64,000 nt of DNA, from assembly GCF_963675165.1 (NCBI RefSeq), contig NC_087391.1, positions 3,646,646 through 3,710,645 on the forward strand, read 5' to 3'. The stretch comes from Halichondria panicea (Eukaryota; Porifera; Demospongiae; Suberitida; Halichondriidae). Below are positions 1-10,882 of the stretch, piece after piece. The translations under genes and the position numbers were made by a program. The stretch's first letter is position 1. Each line of letters opens with the position of its first letter. A model generated the notes under the pieces. The model was not told the DNA's origin. It saw only the letters and a program-made list of their open reading frames with translations, and made no database searches.

Positions 1-1405
1 ATTGAAAAGTCACTACAGTGAGTCACATAATTATACATGTAAAGATGGTCATTTCACTGATACTTCTTTACAGGCCTAGCACTAAACTGGCTGTGTTGGA
101 TCACATTCCAAGTAACCTTGCCTTCATTATGCCTATAAAGGTACTGTACATCAATACAGTCTGATTGTGCCCATGCTATAATTATGTGATTATCTTTTGG
201 CAGAAATTAGTTGATGTCTGCCATGAAAGGTACGTATCCATGCAGTATTGTGTGAAGGCCCTATGACTCCTTTCACAATACAGAGGTGTGCAGGTGCTTG
301 TTGATGGTGCTCACTGTCTGGGATCAATGAAGATTAGCATGAGGTTTGCGCTCTGTTTCTAATTCTGTCCTCAAATAGTCATAGTAAACTGATCGATGCA
401 TTTAGCCACCGTTTCATGCTTTTCTATCCAGAGAATTGGGTGCAGACTACTATGCTGCCAATGGTCACAAGTGGCTCTGCTCTCCAAAGGTGAAGTGCAT
501 AATCCCCTGAGTTCAAAAGTATCAAACACCTCTTCTTGCAGGGAACGGCTTTCTTGTATGTAGCTAGAAGCCATCAGCACATGATCCACCCTCCAGTAAT
601 CTCATGGGGTTTTGGACACGGCTTCACATCTGAGTTCTCTTGGATTGGTTAGTGTTAATACTAATGAAGAGTAATGGTATTGAATTGACTGTTTTATAAT
701 GAATACACAGCCTCAATGGACTACACCCCATACCTCTCCTTTCTCACTGGTGAGACAAAAATCTAGAACCTGATTGTAATCATTATTCTGTGTACATGGC
801 AGTGCTCGATTTTTGGGATCATTACGGACAGGACAAAATGATTAAGTACATGTATGACACATCAAAAGAAGCAGGTGAACATGGATTTATAGTATGTCTT
901 TGCAATGCCTATTAGTTTTATTATTTTGTATATGTATTTAGGATACTCATTCATTACTATTGCTGTGTAGGCCAACTACTGTGTGAGGCATGGCAGACAA
1001 GCTTGGTGGCAGATATCAGCATGTGTGGTCCAATGGCAGTGGTGAAGCTACCGGAGGGTGTGGTCCCACACTCGGCTAATCTGAGCCCCCCGTACAGTGA
1101 CCCAGCTGCACATGCTGTCATGAACATTCTCCACTTCCAGTACAAAATTGAGGTGAAGTACTATTAATACTGAGCATGAATTGTTGTCCTAATTTAAAAG
1201 TAGTAAGTGTAGCATGCGATGTAATTATAGAGAGCATACCTTAGTGGTAGTTATGTACTGCAACATTTTCCAGGTACCTGTGCGAGTGATAAATGGAGAG
1301 TTGTATGTACGGATTTCTGCTCATGTGTACAATGAACTCGGTGAGTTCAAGGTTCTTGCTGATGCAATCCTGGCTATCGTGAAGAATAACAGGACAACAC
1401 AGTGA
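1..1405 (+). CDS. PLP-dependent class V aminotransferase, isopenicillin N epimerase-like (5' partial, multi-exon)
   Basis: This is the 3' part of a gene cut by the window start. Spliced exons give LAVLDHIPSNLAFIMPIK (from about 75), LVDGAHCLGSMKIS (about 298-340; the Asp of VDGAH should contact the PLP pyridine nitrogen), LGADYYAANGHKWLCSPKG (about 437-490; the Lys of HKW is the expected Schiff-base lysine) and ISWGFGHGFTSEFSWIG (about 598-647). Further exons lie near 713-750, 803-873, 969-1152 and 1275-1405. This order is typical of the isopenicillin N epimerase / cysteine-desulfurase-like class V aminotransferases. The substrate cannot be read from sequence; these proteins include epimerases, C-S lyases and desulfurases. 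The reading frame ends at TGA 1403-1405, after VKNNRTTQ. Convergent neighbour 1667-2931 ends 260 bp away. The family call is firm; the function is open. Confidence 0.85.
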
Positions 1406-1666
1406 ACTTATAATTAATGGCTTGAACATCTTGAACAACATGCAGGTAGCGACATACGTACACATGTACGTCATAATGTGTTTATAATTATGTTTATATG
1501 CTGACAAACACTTTGATGAAGGCATCTTGAATCTGTGCATGCAGTTATTAATCTGTGCATGCAATACTGTTTCAAATTTGTGGCAATTGGTTATTATAAT
1601 TATAAGCCATAAAATAATCCTTAACTAGTATTAAAAAAGATAATAAATAATAATTATTAATGAAGT

Positions 1667-2931
1667 TCATAATTTTGGTCTAATGAGAGATTCCTGTTTA
1701 CATGTAGCGACCATACTTCCATCTTCAGCGTACACCCTGAAAGAGGGAGTATACACTATAATTGCAGCACTAAAACAGTCAATACCTAGCTTACCGGCAG
1801 GTGGTCAATGATCTTCCATCCATAGCTCGCTCCACTTCAGCAACATAGAGGTACCAGTGCTGGGCTGCCACAGGACAGTGGAACCATACACTGTGGTCCA
1901 GTGATGTGACGAGGTCTATCGGTAGACCAGGGTACATGTTCAACACCAGTCTGGCCAAGAGCATGTCAGATGCATACACAATTGCTATTCTGTGGTAGTT
2001 CTGTGGGTCACTCGAGTTGAAAGTGCCTTTCCCTCGTATCCATGCTGCTACCCTATTAGAGAAGGAACAATAAGCACATTGAGCAGCTCCATCATAACAT
2101 TCACTGCTTCAGAATTTTATAGAGTCTGTAATTATAGACTAATGCATGAAGTCTCAAAAAGCACAGTCTGTGAACTTAATTATAACCATGCAGGAGTTAA
2201 TTACAATTATAGGTGTAGATGCAGTTCTTCATCATAATAAGGCTATGCTAATAGAATCACAAGTAATAATACTTTAACGCACCGTGGAGGATGTTTATTC
2301 CCAGCAATAGCTTCCTTGGCGATATCTTCTCGAGCGCAAATTATGATGTCCATCAAAACATGAGTATATCGAATTGGGTACATCAGTGACAGGTCAAAAT
2401 GTGTGTACTGTGTTCCATGTGTAGGTTCTCCAGGTTTGGGTACTGATGGCATTTCATGCCCCTGATACTCAATGACGCTTGATATGGGCTTGTAAAAAGA
2501 GGCCATACAGTGAAAGTTGATTTTATCCCCTTGCATTGCTTTAACAGAGAGAGAGCAGAAATTTTTTCCATCCTTGGCATGGCCTACTTTGTAATTCACT
2601 GGCGGATCTGTTTGAGTTGGGCCTACAAAGTAACAGTGAACCGAGTGCAAGAGGAAGTCTTCGTGGAGAGTACTGACTGACTTGGTTGCAGCCATTAATG
2701 CCTGGCTCATCACTAATCCACCATACACTGATCGGTATCGATCAGGCTTTGAGAGCGATATACTTTGGTACAGCTTGTCCCCGATCACTGCAGAGTGTGA
2801 TCATAGATACTATGGTGTGATAATGCAGAGTGTATACATAAAACTATCACCTCACCCTTAACATCTACTGATTTCTTTAGCTGTCTATCCTCTAGTGTGA
2901 TATCAACTACTTCCTCTTTGGCTGTGGCCAT
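1667..2931 (-). CDS. ACOT8: Acyl-CoA thioesterase 8-like (peroxisomal, TesB family)
   Basis: Four exons on the minus strand: 2856-2931, about 2283-2790, about 1795-2055 and 1667-about 1741. The protein starts MATAKEEVVDITLEDRQL and carries the double hot-dog TesB-type thioesterase fold. YGGLVMSQALMAATKSV and LLHSVHCYFVGP match the first hot-dog. VTSLDHSVWFHCPVAAQHWY matches the second; the Asp of LDHS(V/M)WFH belongs to the TesB-type catalytic triad. Known family members hydrolyse acyl-CoA to free fatty acid and CoA in peroxisomes. The last three residues are PKL, which fits a non-canonical PTS1 peroxisomal signal where the human protein has SKL. Splice phases join cleanly (PPR|VAAWIRGKG and LTTCR|VYAEDGS). 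The promoter is close to the nested transposons: the outer element begins at 2981, only 50 bp upstream of the ATG. Confidence 0.93.
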
Positions 2932-3639
2932 ACTTGTTATAAGCAGGAACTGTGAGTGTTCAGCTAGCTCGGTACAGATCTAGTTGGGCGGAGTCCAACC
3001 AACGCTGCGCTCTGGGTTGGGTATCAGTACATGTAGCAGTTTTGTTCCACCGGTGTCATAGGAATGAATGACTCCCCTAAATAATGACTCCCGGTCACTC
3101 CTACCTAGGCACCAGTGACTCCCGGTCACTCACGCCTAGGAATAAATGACTCCCCCGGTCACTGACTCCTAGTCACGAATGACTCCCCCCTGGAAAAAAT
3201 GACTCCCCCGAAATTTATATATGAACACTGATCCATAGAGCTAAAGAGACTTCAGGGGCTATACTAAGTACATGCATCCTCAAAACCTGTCACAGTGTGA
3301 CTATACAATCAAGCTCAAGACTGTTATCAGGACTGCATGCATGCTATCTGTGAGAGACCTGTTTAATACATAGTATGACTATAATTACAGCTGTTCCTTA
3401 TATACTGTAAACTGGTTCAGTTTAGCTATTAGTACCTATAGTACTTATACTACATTGTACACTCTGTTCACATTTTCACACGTCTCACGGTCACTGTAAA
3501 GCAAAACTTATAATACAACAACATCCATCAAAATAACAAATAGATCTACAGTGCATGAAAAACAAACAAAACAACAGTGCAAATTAACAGTGTATAAACA
3601 AAAACAGCTAGTGGAAGATAACGAAATGCTAAAAAAATT

Positions 3640-6600
3640 CTATCTAGATCTACAAGTAGGACAAAACCAATCTCCAAGTGGAGATACTTTAATACGAACA
3701 CATTTATAATGATACCACACAGTACATGTGTCGCACTGGACCATTTCATCATAACAGTCAGGGCGGAGACAAGGGCAGTATATCGTAATTACTATGCTGG
3801 AAAATCTTTCTGGTCTCTTGCGGCTACTAACATCTTTTGACTTTGGAAATCTTCTGAGTTTCTCATTTTCAAAGCAACGCACAAGATGTGGCCTCATTTT
3901 GTCTTCATTTAGGGTGATGGTATCCAGATTGTCTCCTTGCAATGCGTGGTATGCAGCGGCAATTGCAAACAAACCACAGTTGTTACTGCCACTGCTCTGC
4001 TGTTGAATGGAGGCCACAGATAGTAACAGCCCATTGTGCGCTATTAAAGGCTTATACATCTGTGCGATTTGCAGCTCAGCACTTGGCTCCAGGTCTTTCC
4101 CATATTGGAAGCAGCTATCAAAGAGGAAAAGTTCCCCCTTGATGAGTGCTGTCGCAATCCAGTGATGCCTCTCTGTTACAAAGAATATCTGCACGGCTGT
4201 ATAGGATATATATGATATAATTATTATACGGTACGGCCAAGGATGAGGATGAGGTATAATTATACCAATACTATAATAATACTACTATTAATTTAAGTAG
4301 AAATTATACCTGTGGCTTCACTACTAGTGACTGCAGGAAAGGAGATCTTCTGAACCAGAAGAGTAGAATAACAGCCTTCAATATTTGGAAATTGCATTCG
4401 CATCAGTTTGTGCGCAGCATACATATGACGGTCAGAAAGCATCCCGCTCTCAGCAAGAACTACATCCTTGTCTCCCGTCCTCAGGTCCAAATCCTTCACC
4501 CAGTAACTTGAATTCTGTCGAATGTGCACACAATAATTATAATGAACGGTTTATAGTGTGCATGCACATAATTATTAATAATAATTGTAATTAACGATAG
4601 CTCCTGTTAACAAGTATATAACTATATACCTTTCTTGTTACAGATTGAGTAGTCCTTTGCTTCTTCAAAGGTGGCTCCATAGAGGATGCAGTCTTAACCT
4701 GAGAGAAGGGGGCGTCTCGCTTGCGAGAGGAGTGAGCATCTGGCTTGTGAGAGGAGGGGACGTCTGGCTTGTGAGAGGAGGGAGCGGCTGGCTTGTGAGA
4801 GGAGGGGACGTCTGGCTTGTGAGAGGAGGGAGCGGCTGGCTTGTGAGAGGAGGGGACGTCTGGCTTGTGAGAGGAGGGGACGTCTGGCTTGTGAGAGGAG
4901 GGAGCGGCTGGCTTGTGAGAGGAGGGGACGTCTGGCTTGTGAGAGGAGGGAGCGGCTGGCTTGTGAGAGGAGGGGACGTCTGGCTTGTGAGAGGAGGGAG
5001 CGGCTGGCTTGTGAGAGGAGGGGGCGTCTGGCTTGTGAGAAGAGGGAAAATCACAATTTTTTTCCCACAGCTTCTAAAAATGGAGTGTATAATTATAAAG
5101 AAACATGAAACATTAAATTAATATCGTAAAGAGAAATGTAATGTAATTATAATTAGCTTCAAAATCTAGAGACACATGCATTATACCTTGCTTGGGTCTT
5201 TCATAGGAGTACTCGTCAAAGAAGGGTTAAACTGATCGAGAGATTCATCGTGATGGTTGTCTGATAATTCGGAAGGATCCGAGAGAGAACTATGTTGATC
5301 AAAGATAGGTTTTTCGGAGTCTGAGCCATGGTAATGCTTTAACCGCTGTTGGTTAACAGCCTTTTTTAAGGTCTTTCCAGTCTTAGGGTTGGCAATCTTA
5401 AAGACTCCCTTGTCCAAGCACTCCACCACCGTGTATGGGCCTAACCACCGAGGCTTCAGCTTGTCTCCCTTCTTACATTCCCTGGCTGAATTCCTCAGCC
5501 AGACCAAAGTCCCAGTCTTAAACACCTATATAATTAGAAAAATGACATGGCTATGACATTAAACGAGTAATGAAAATAGCCATGCTACGCTCATACAATG
5601 ATATAGCCTGCTCACCCTCTTGTCTGCATGCTTCCGATCATAGTACATCTTGTCCTTTTCTTGGGCATTGTCAATGTTCTTCTTGGCTTTGCTGTGGATA
5701 TCATCCTTTAACTTTGTAACAGCTCGAGCATGGGTCATAATGGCACTAATGTCCCAGCTCTGCTCAAGTTCACCCTCGCTGCCTAACTCCAGTTGAATAG
5801 GGAGTACAGGTTTCCTGCATGTGGAATGTTATAACAATAATGCATGCATGCCAGATTATCATGTAATTATTATAATAATTATAATTATGAACAACTCACC
5901 GACAGAACATCAACTCGAAAGGTGAATACTTCGTTGCCTTTTGCTTACTCGTCCTATAAGCAAAGAGAATAGCGGGCAAGTGGTAGTCCCAGTCGGTCTG
6001 TGAGTCATTCACATATTTGAGTAGTGCTGTTTGAAGTGTTTGATTGAAACGTTCAGTTAGCCCGTTGGTTTGTGGGTGGTAAGCTGAAGTGACCCTGTGC
6101 TCTGTTCCAGTGAATCGAAAAAGCTCTGTGTTGACCTGATTAACAAACTCACGGCCTTGGTCCGATATCAGCACCTCACAAAACCCAAACCTGCGTGCAT
6201 GTATAACCATAATCATTAAATACGTGTTATTATAATTATGTGTAGAGATGCATGTGATTACAATTTCACACACATGCATAGCTTACCGACAAAACAAGTT
6301 GTACAGGAACATTGCCACTCCAAATGCAGTTTTGTCAGGGAGTGGGGCTGCTTCAGCCCATTTGCTAAAATAATCGACCAATGTTACCACATATTTGCTG
6401 CCATTGGGTGTAATCGGCAAAGGTCCTATCAAGTCTATGCCAACCTATAAAGTGAATTACATAATTATAATTAATATATGATTGTGCTCAAAACAAATAA
6501 TTATTATGCAATGCCATAAAAATTATAGTGTACATATACCTGATGCCAGACTTTGGGTTGTACAGATATCGGATGGAGTTTGGCATTTGTCTTTACAAAT

Positions 6601-7064
6601 GCTGGGTTCATTCTCTGGCACTGGCTGCAGTTCTTTACATACTCTCGAATCTCCTCCACCATCGACTTCCAGTAGAATCTAGAACATATCTTGTCTATAG
6701 TTCTATCTCTTCCAAAGTGGCCACCAGCTGTTCCTGCATGCATGCGTATAATAGATTACAAGCATACATAATTACATACATGCTCTATTACCTACTATTA
6801 TCATTTTACCAAAGCCATAATAATTATTATACCTGCATGGCAATCTTCGAGGATTCTTGATTTCTCCTCATTGCTGCGCACACATATCCTCCAGTCAGCT
6901 GCATCAGCAGCTTTGGTGTGCTTCTTGTAATATAGGCTACCATTTTCAAACTTAAAGTTCTGCCTGCATTTTCTTCTAAAGTTTGCCTTCTCTGTTTTGC
7001 TGTTAATAGTAGGAGGGTATTCTCCTTTTCGTAAATAGTTTTCAATCTCTTGTAAATTCTCCAT
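3640..7064 (-). CDS. Ginger1 transposase: H2C2 zinc finger, DDE integrase, GPY/F, tandem repeats, Ulp1-like protease, PHD finger
   Basis: Spliced minus-strand gene. Exon 1 (6835-7064) starts MENLQEIENYLRKGEYPP. The next exon (about 6539-6738) has the H2C2 zinc finger (His-x-His spacing in HAGTAGGHFGRDRT, then CSQC). The DDE core follows: VGIDLIGPLP (about 6430), SDQGREF (about 6155) and QTNGLTERFNQTL (about 6045), giving Asp, Asp and Glu. KPRWLGPYTV...GVFKI (about 5390-5445) is a GPY/F motif. Exon 4632-5073 encodes 8-residue repeats of SSHKPDVP/SSHKPAAP and a basic stretch PPLKKQRTTQ. The C-terminus has a C48-type protease core: His in ERHHWIATA, Asp in LFLFDS, Gln in SIQQQSSG and Cys in NNCGLFA. 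A PHD finger follows (CPCLRPDC, QCDTC, WYHYKC, WFCPTC), ending at TAG/TGA after CRSR. All catalytic residues are present and no frameshift was seen, so it could be active. Confidence 0.86.
4732..5056 (-). repeat. 24-bp coding minisatellite inside the Ginger1 transposase
   Basis: About 12 full copies of a 24-bp unit plus degenerate edges. Two variants differ at the last positions and partly alternate, one encoding SSHKPDVP and the other SSHKPAAP on the minus strand. The unit is a multiple of three, so copy-number change keeps the frame. The region is Ser/Pro/Lys/His-rich and probably a disordered linker between the GPY/F part and the Ulp1-like protease. The frame was chosen because the exon joins in phase upstream (DPSK|KLWEKNCDFPSSHKP) and continues downstream to a lysine-rich stretch. 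Confidence 0.85.
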
Positions 7065-7494
7065 TTCTTGCTGCCTTCTTCAAATGACATGACTGTGAAC
7101 GATCACTGGTTTTATACCATAGATCTAGCTGTCACTTGCTGTCAACTACAGGATAGAACAATTAACCTTGCAACTCTGCTCTTCACACATTTATAGGTCT
7201 ACATTCCAGCTGTCACTTGCTGTCTACTACAGGATGAACACTTGCTTCATTGCTACCTTGCATGCTACTACTAACCTTGCTCTTCATCCTGCATGGCTCT
7301 TCATTCTCTACTATATGTCTATGAGGAGTGCATGAATGTACTCTTGCTACTATATACTTACATTGATGGCAACATTGGCGGAACAAACATGCGCATAGGG
7401 GAGTCATTTATTCCTGGGGGAGTCACCCACACCTTAGGCAGGAATGACCGGGGAGTCACTCCCACCGGGGAGTCATTCATTCCTCTGACACCGG

Positions 7495-8416
7495 TACTTG
7501 AGACAGAGTATGAATATTGTTTAATCTTTAAGTGGCTGACAACCGCATGGCTCAGGGGTGCGATATAAAGAAATCAATTAACTATTTGGATGGCTATTCT
7601 AGCTGACTGGATCTAGCTATAGTTGTTTTGGAATTCAAGAAAGACCTCAGACTCTTAGAGAAAGTAGAAGAATACTGTAGCCTGTAATATAAGATTTAGT
7701 ACAGGCAGAAATAAACTTTTTCATAATAGTTAGACATCTAGCACAAGGAGAGGTACAGCCAGCTATAAGACTACCCCAAGGCTTCTGAGAAGCTTTTCGA
7801 AGACCAAAGAAGGCATACATAACACAGGTTTTGTCCAAACTAATGATCTAATCTTATTGGTAGCACAACAAAACTTAAAACAAAGACAAGTCCTTTTAAT
7901 TAATTAATACATACTGTTCAAGCTTCATTCATAGATGCTAAGATAGACTATGCTTCTTTTCTAGTAGCCTAGATATCCAGCAGGAGCTGTTTCTGCATTC
8001 TCCAGAGAAATACAGTGTCCCAGCTCGCCTTGTCAGCTAAATTGAGCTGTAAGGTTTCCCACTTGAACGCAGCAATCTGATTGGGCTGCAAATTTCTTGC
8101 AGTGGGAACAAAACTGCTACATGTACTGATACCCAACCATGAGCGAAGCGTTGGTTGGACTCCGCCCAACTAGTACAGATCAGGGATTGGAGTAGATCTC
8201 AGTTCTTAGGTAATGATCGACATGTTAGGACAAAAGGTCCATGTTCAGAGGTCATGTTGTTCAATAAGGCAGAGAAAGAAATATTGAAATTTAAGTCACA
8301 AGGTACACGGTACACAGCCAAAAATCCATGTGAAGGAGGACTCTTCTCTGTCTAGTTGTCTTAATTTGTCATCATCAACGTAGATCTACAGCCAGTAAAA
8401 AAACAAAAGAGCAAAC
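7495..8416. other. Right arm of the outer element and V-ATPase D upstream region
   Basis: No gene was recognised here. Bases 7495-8172 are the right part of the outer TIR element. Bases 8182-8416 are the proximal upstream region and 5' UTR of the V-ATPase D gene. Short reading frames on either strand show no family resemblance. Confidence 0.6.
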
Positions 8417-10721
8417 ATGTCTGGGAAGGACGACAGGATCAATGTGTTTCCATCTAGAATGTAAGCTGATATTAAAAATTCTTTGCAACCGTACTTCAGT
8501 AATTTAGAGTATAGGTCTGGGTACTTCATATGAATTTGTGTATGCTGAATCTACATGCATGACTATCTTATTACTATAATGCCTAGGGCCTTGACGCTGA
8601 TGAAAGCTCGACTGAAAGGAGCCCAAAAAGGCCACAGCTTATTGAAGAAGAAAGCCGATGCTCTCACACTTAGATTCAGAAACATTCTTGGGAAGATTAT
8701 TGAGGTATAAAGTTTATAAATGGTCAAGTGTGTAAACAGAGATAAAAGTGGAAGTATACAGTCATGATAATTATTATGAAGATTGCTGTCCTATAAAGAA
8801 CGGTTTTACTGATGCCCGTAGGCGCTCTTATGCTCTAATCGATTAGTATAGCATATACTAGCTGTGTCGTAGGGTGCTTTATGGGTATGCATAACTTCCT
8901 TTTGTTTATGCTTTTAGCTTAAAATTGAATGACAAGGTGTACAATAGACCCCTCAATTCTCAATAGACTAAAACACTCATGGGAGAGGTGATGAAGGAAG
9001 CTACATTTTCACTGGCTGAAGCAAAATTTGCCGCTGGTGACTTCAGGTGACGATTTTAACCGGCATGATTGTTTGGGAATATTATTTTTTCTCTCCTATG
9101 CAGTGAGATGATCTTACAGAATGTGGATAAGGCTAGGATAAGACTCAATACCAAGAAAGACAATGTAGCAGGTACAGTGTACTGTAAATTGGTAGAGGTG
9201 CCAAGTTAACTGTCACTGCCTCACTGGCCTCTGTTACATATAGGAGTGACCTTGCCTGTGTTTGAAGCGTTCACTGACGGATCTGACAGTAAGTTATTAT
9301 TCTGCATATCCACTGTTCACATTGTCCATGATATACAGCATATGAACTGGCTGGACTGGCCAGAGGAGGACAGCAAGTATCAAACTGCAAAGAAGTGTTT
9401 GGAAAAGCTGTACGCCTCCTGGTTGAACTAGCCTCCCTTCAGGTATTCATCATAATACTTAGTTCTTATTGTGTAAGTATATATTTTTTAATAGACGGCT
9501 TTTGTGACACTGGATGAAGTTATCAAGGTCACCAACAGAAGAGTTAACGCTATAGAGCATGGTATGTTCATAGATTGAAAAGGAAGGGGATTGGAAACGA
9601 ACATTTTTGCGTGAAACACTCCGCGTTATAGGGCGTGGCTAAAACTACAAAGGGATTATTTTATAGTCAGCATGCCCATTACCTGTCTTGGCTGCCATAC
9701 AATGTGCTGTACATAGAAATGGTGAAATTGATCACTTTTAATGTTGAATATTCTAGAGAATATAGCTCTAAAAGGTCGACTAAGCAACGCAACCACTATC
9801 ACTAAACAAATAAATGCTATAAAAGAAGGAATAGCCCTTACTATGAAATCGTGAGAGGTCAAGGCCCGTGGTGTGTCTAAAGCATACTAAAGCAGTTTGA
9901 AGGACTATACTGCAAACGTTTATGAACAGTAAAGCTTATCCATGGCATGAAACCATTCTATATAGCACTTAGATACATAATAACCAAGTCAAGTAATGTA
10001 TTTTGCTGTTTAGGCTTCGCAGCAGGGAAAGAGAAAAGTTGACATGGAGTAATTCAAGCAAAAACTAAAAATAGAGTAAAGACAGCGGACTTAGACAAGT
10101 TAGAGCTTGTCAGTGGTGTAAACTTACTTCTCTAGAGTAACCTCCCAGCCTCTGAGTGATCGCTAGTGGATAGGAGAGCTAGAAACAGTTGAAATACAAC
10201 CAGAGTACGGTCAAAACAAAAATAATCGCGAGCGCGAAATCATAACGCAGAGTGTTTCAACCATTTACACAGGGAGGCCTGGTCGTTTCCAATCCCCTTC
10301 CTTTTCAATCTACGGTATGTTGCATTGGGTGTGGTCATCTCTAACACATCTAATGAATGATTCATGCAGTGATTATCCCCAAAATTGCAAGAACATTGAG
10401 TTATATTTCAACAGAGCTAGATGAACGAGAAAGAGAGGAGTTTTATCGGTATAGGCATCAATTGCATGTGATCCCCACCTGTACTGATGTGTTGTTCCTT
10501 TTATGTAGTCTGAAGAAAATCCAAGAGAAGAAGAAAAAAATTAGGGCACTTAAAGAGATAGAAACAGTGGAAAGATTGGCTAAACTGAAAATTAAACGTA
10601 AGTGTATAAATGACCCCTCCGATTTAGCTGTAGAAATTTTAAATTTTGTAATTTTTTGATAGGTGAAACAGAAGCAAAAACTATTTTCGCAGCTGACAAG
10701 GATGAGGATATATTATTCTAG
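8417..10721 (+). CDS. ATP6V1D: V-type proton ATPase subunit D (V1 central stalk)
   Basis: The start ATG at 8417 opens [15 protein letters not shown], nearly the metazoan N-terminus. Exons then give [20 protein letters not shown] (about 8588-8703), [20 protein letters not shown] (about 8977-9046), [21 protein letters not shown] (to 9288), [13 protein letters not shown] and [14 protein letters not shown] (9339-9442), [21 protein letters not shown] (about 9496-9561), [15 protein letters not shown] (about 10369-10448) and a final lysine-rich coiled coil. It ends ADKDEDILF with TAG at 10719-10721. Subunit D is the rotor shaft of V1, coupling ATP hydrolysis to proton pumping into endomembrane compartments. 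Length and both long helices agree with the family. The intron after NAIEH holds a 745-bp TIR element (9569-10313). MRPS12 converges 160 bp downstream. Confidence 0.97.
9569..10313. mobile_element. Non-autonomous TIR element (MITE) in a V-ATPase D intron
   Basis: The left TIR TAGATTGAAAAGGAAGGGGA (from 9571) matches the reverse complement of the right end (to 10312) over about 30 bp, continuing to GATTGGAAACGA. A second block (CACTC(C/T)GCGTTAT) is shared further in. GGTATGTT occurs directly outside both ends (9561-9568 and 10314-10321), a probable 8-bp duplication, though the exact boundary is uncertain by 1-2 bp. The duplicated bases contain the intron's 5' splice donor. No coding capacity was recognised. 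Confidence 0.75.
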
Positions 10722-10882
10722 CAAGTGGCACTGCACTTATATTATAAATAGCTGTTATATATGTTTTAGAATTGTTTGTTGTTTGTCAATTCTGTACTTT
10801 TAGTGTGATTGATACATTAAGTTTAAAGTACCAAAGTACAGTGTGAATCAATATTATTCATCGGCAGGTACATAAACATGAA

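Larger units (their letters stand above)
3054..7490 (-). mobile_element. Ginger1-type DNA transposon (gypsy-integrase-related), apparently near-intact
   Basis: The left terminus reads TGTCATAGGAATGAATGACT and the reverse complement of the right terminus reads TGTCAGAGGAATGAATGACT. Both are followed by several more GACTCCC-type subterminal repeats (3075-3215 and 7398-7480). CCGG lies directly outside each end (3050-3053 and 7491-7494), a 4-bp target duplication. A terminus starting TGT, a 4-bp duplication, TIRs rather than LTRs, and an integrase-like transposase without reverse transcriptase are the hallmarks of Ginger1 elements. The single gene runs on the minus strand (3640-7064). The element interrupts an older TIR element. 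Confidence 0.88.
2981..8172. mobile_element. Non-autonomous TIR element with 9-bp target duplication, split by a Ginger1 insertion
   Basis: The left end at 2981 begins TAGTTGGGCGGAGTCCAACC. The right end at 8172 is its reverse complement, and the inverted match continues for about 70 bp with few mismatches (left to about 3047, right from about 8105). The 9-bp sequence GTACAGATC flanks both ends directly (2972-2980 and 8173-8181), so this is a target-site duplication. Once the Ginger1 element (3054-7490) and one copy of its CCGG duplication are removed, the host element is about 750 bp. No coding region was recognised in its remaining interior (7495-8100). A 9-bp duplication with long TIRs suggests a Mutator-like deletion derivative; the superfamily is inference. 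It sits between the divergent ACOT8-like and V-ATPase D genes, so it may contribute sequence to both promoters. Confidence 0.85.

Noticed and set aside
4665-5054. Long minus-strand frame of PPLTSQ repeats, and a plus-strand frame of LVRGG repeats
   Set aside because: All frames of a 24-bp repeat stay open. The SSHKP frame is the one that joins in phase to the flanking transposase exons, so the others are shadows.
3640-7064. LTR (gypsy) retrotransposon
   Set aside because: The integrase and GPY/F parts look gypsy-like, but there are no LTRs, gag, protease or reverse transcriptase. The ends are inverted repeats with a 4-bp CCGG duplication.
9246-9431. 61-residue reading frame in the V-ATPase D gene
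   Set aside because: It reads through an intron. The true exon at 9339-9442 uses another frame, giving [13 protein letters not shown] and [14 protein letters not shown], which fit subunit D.
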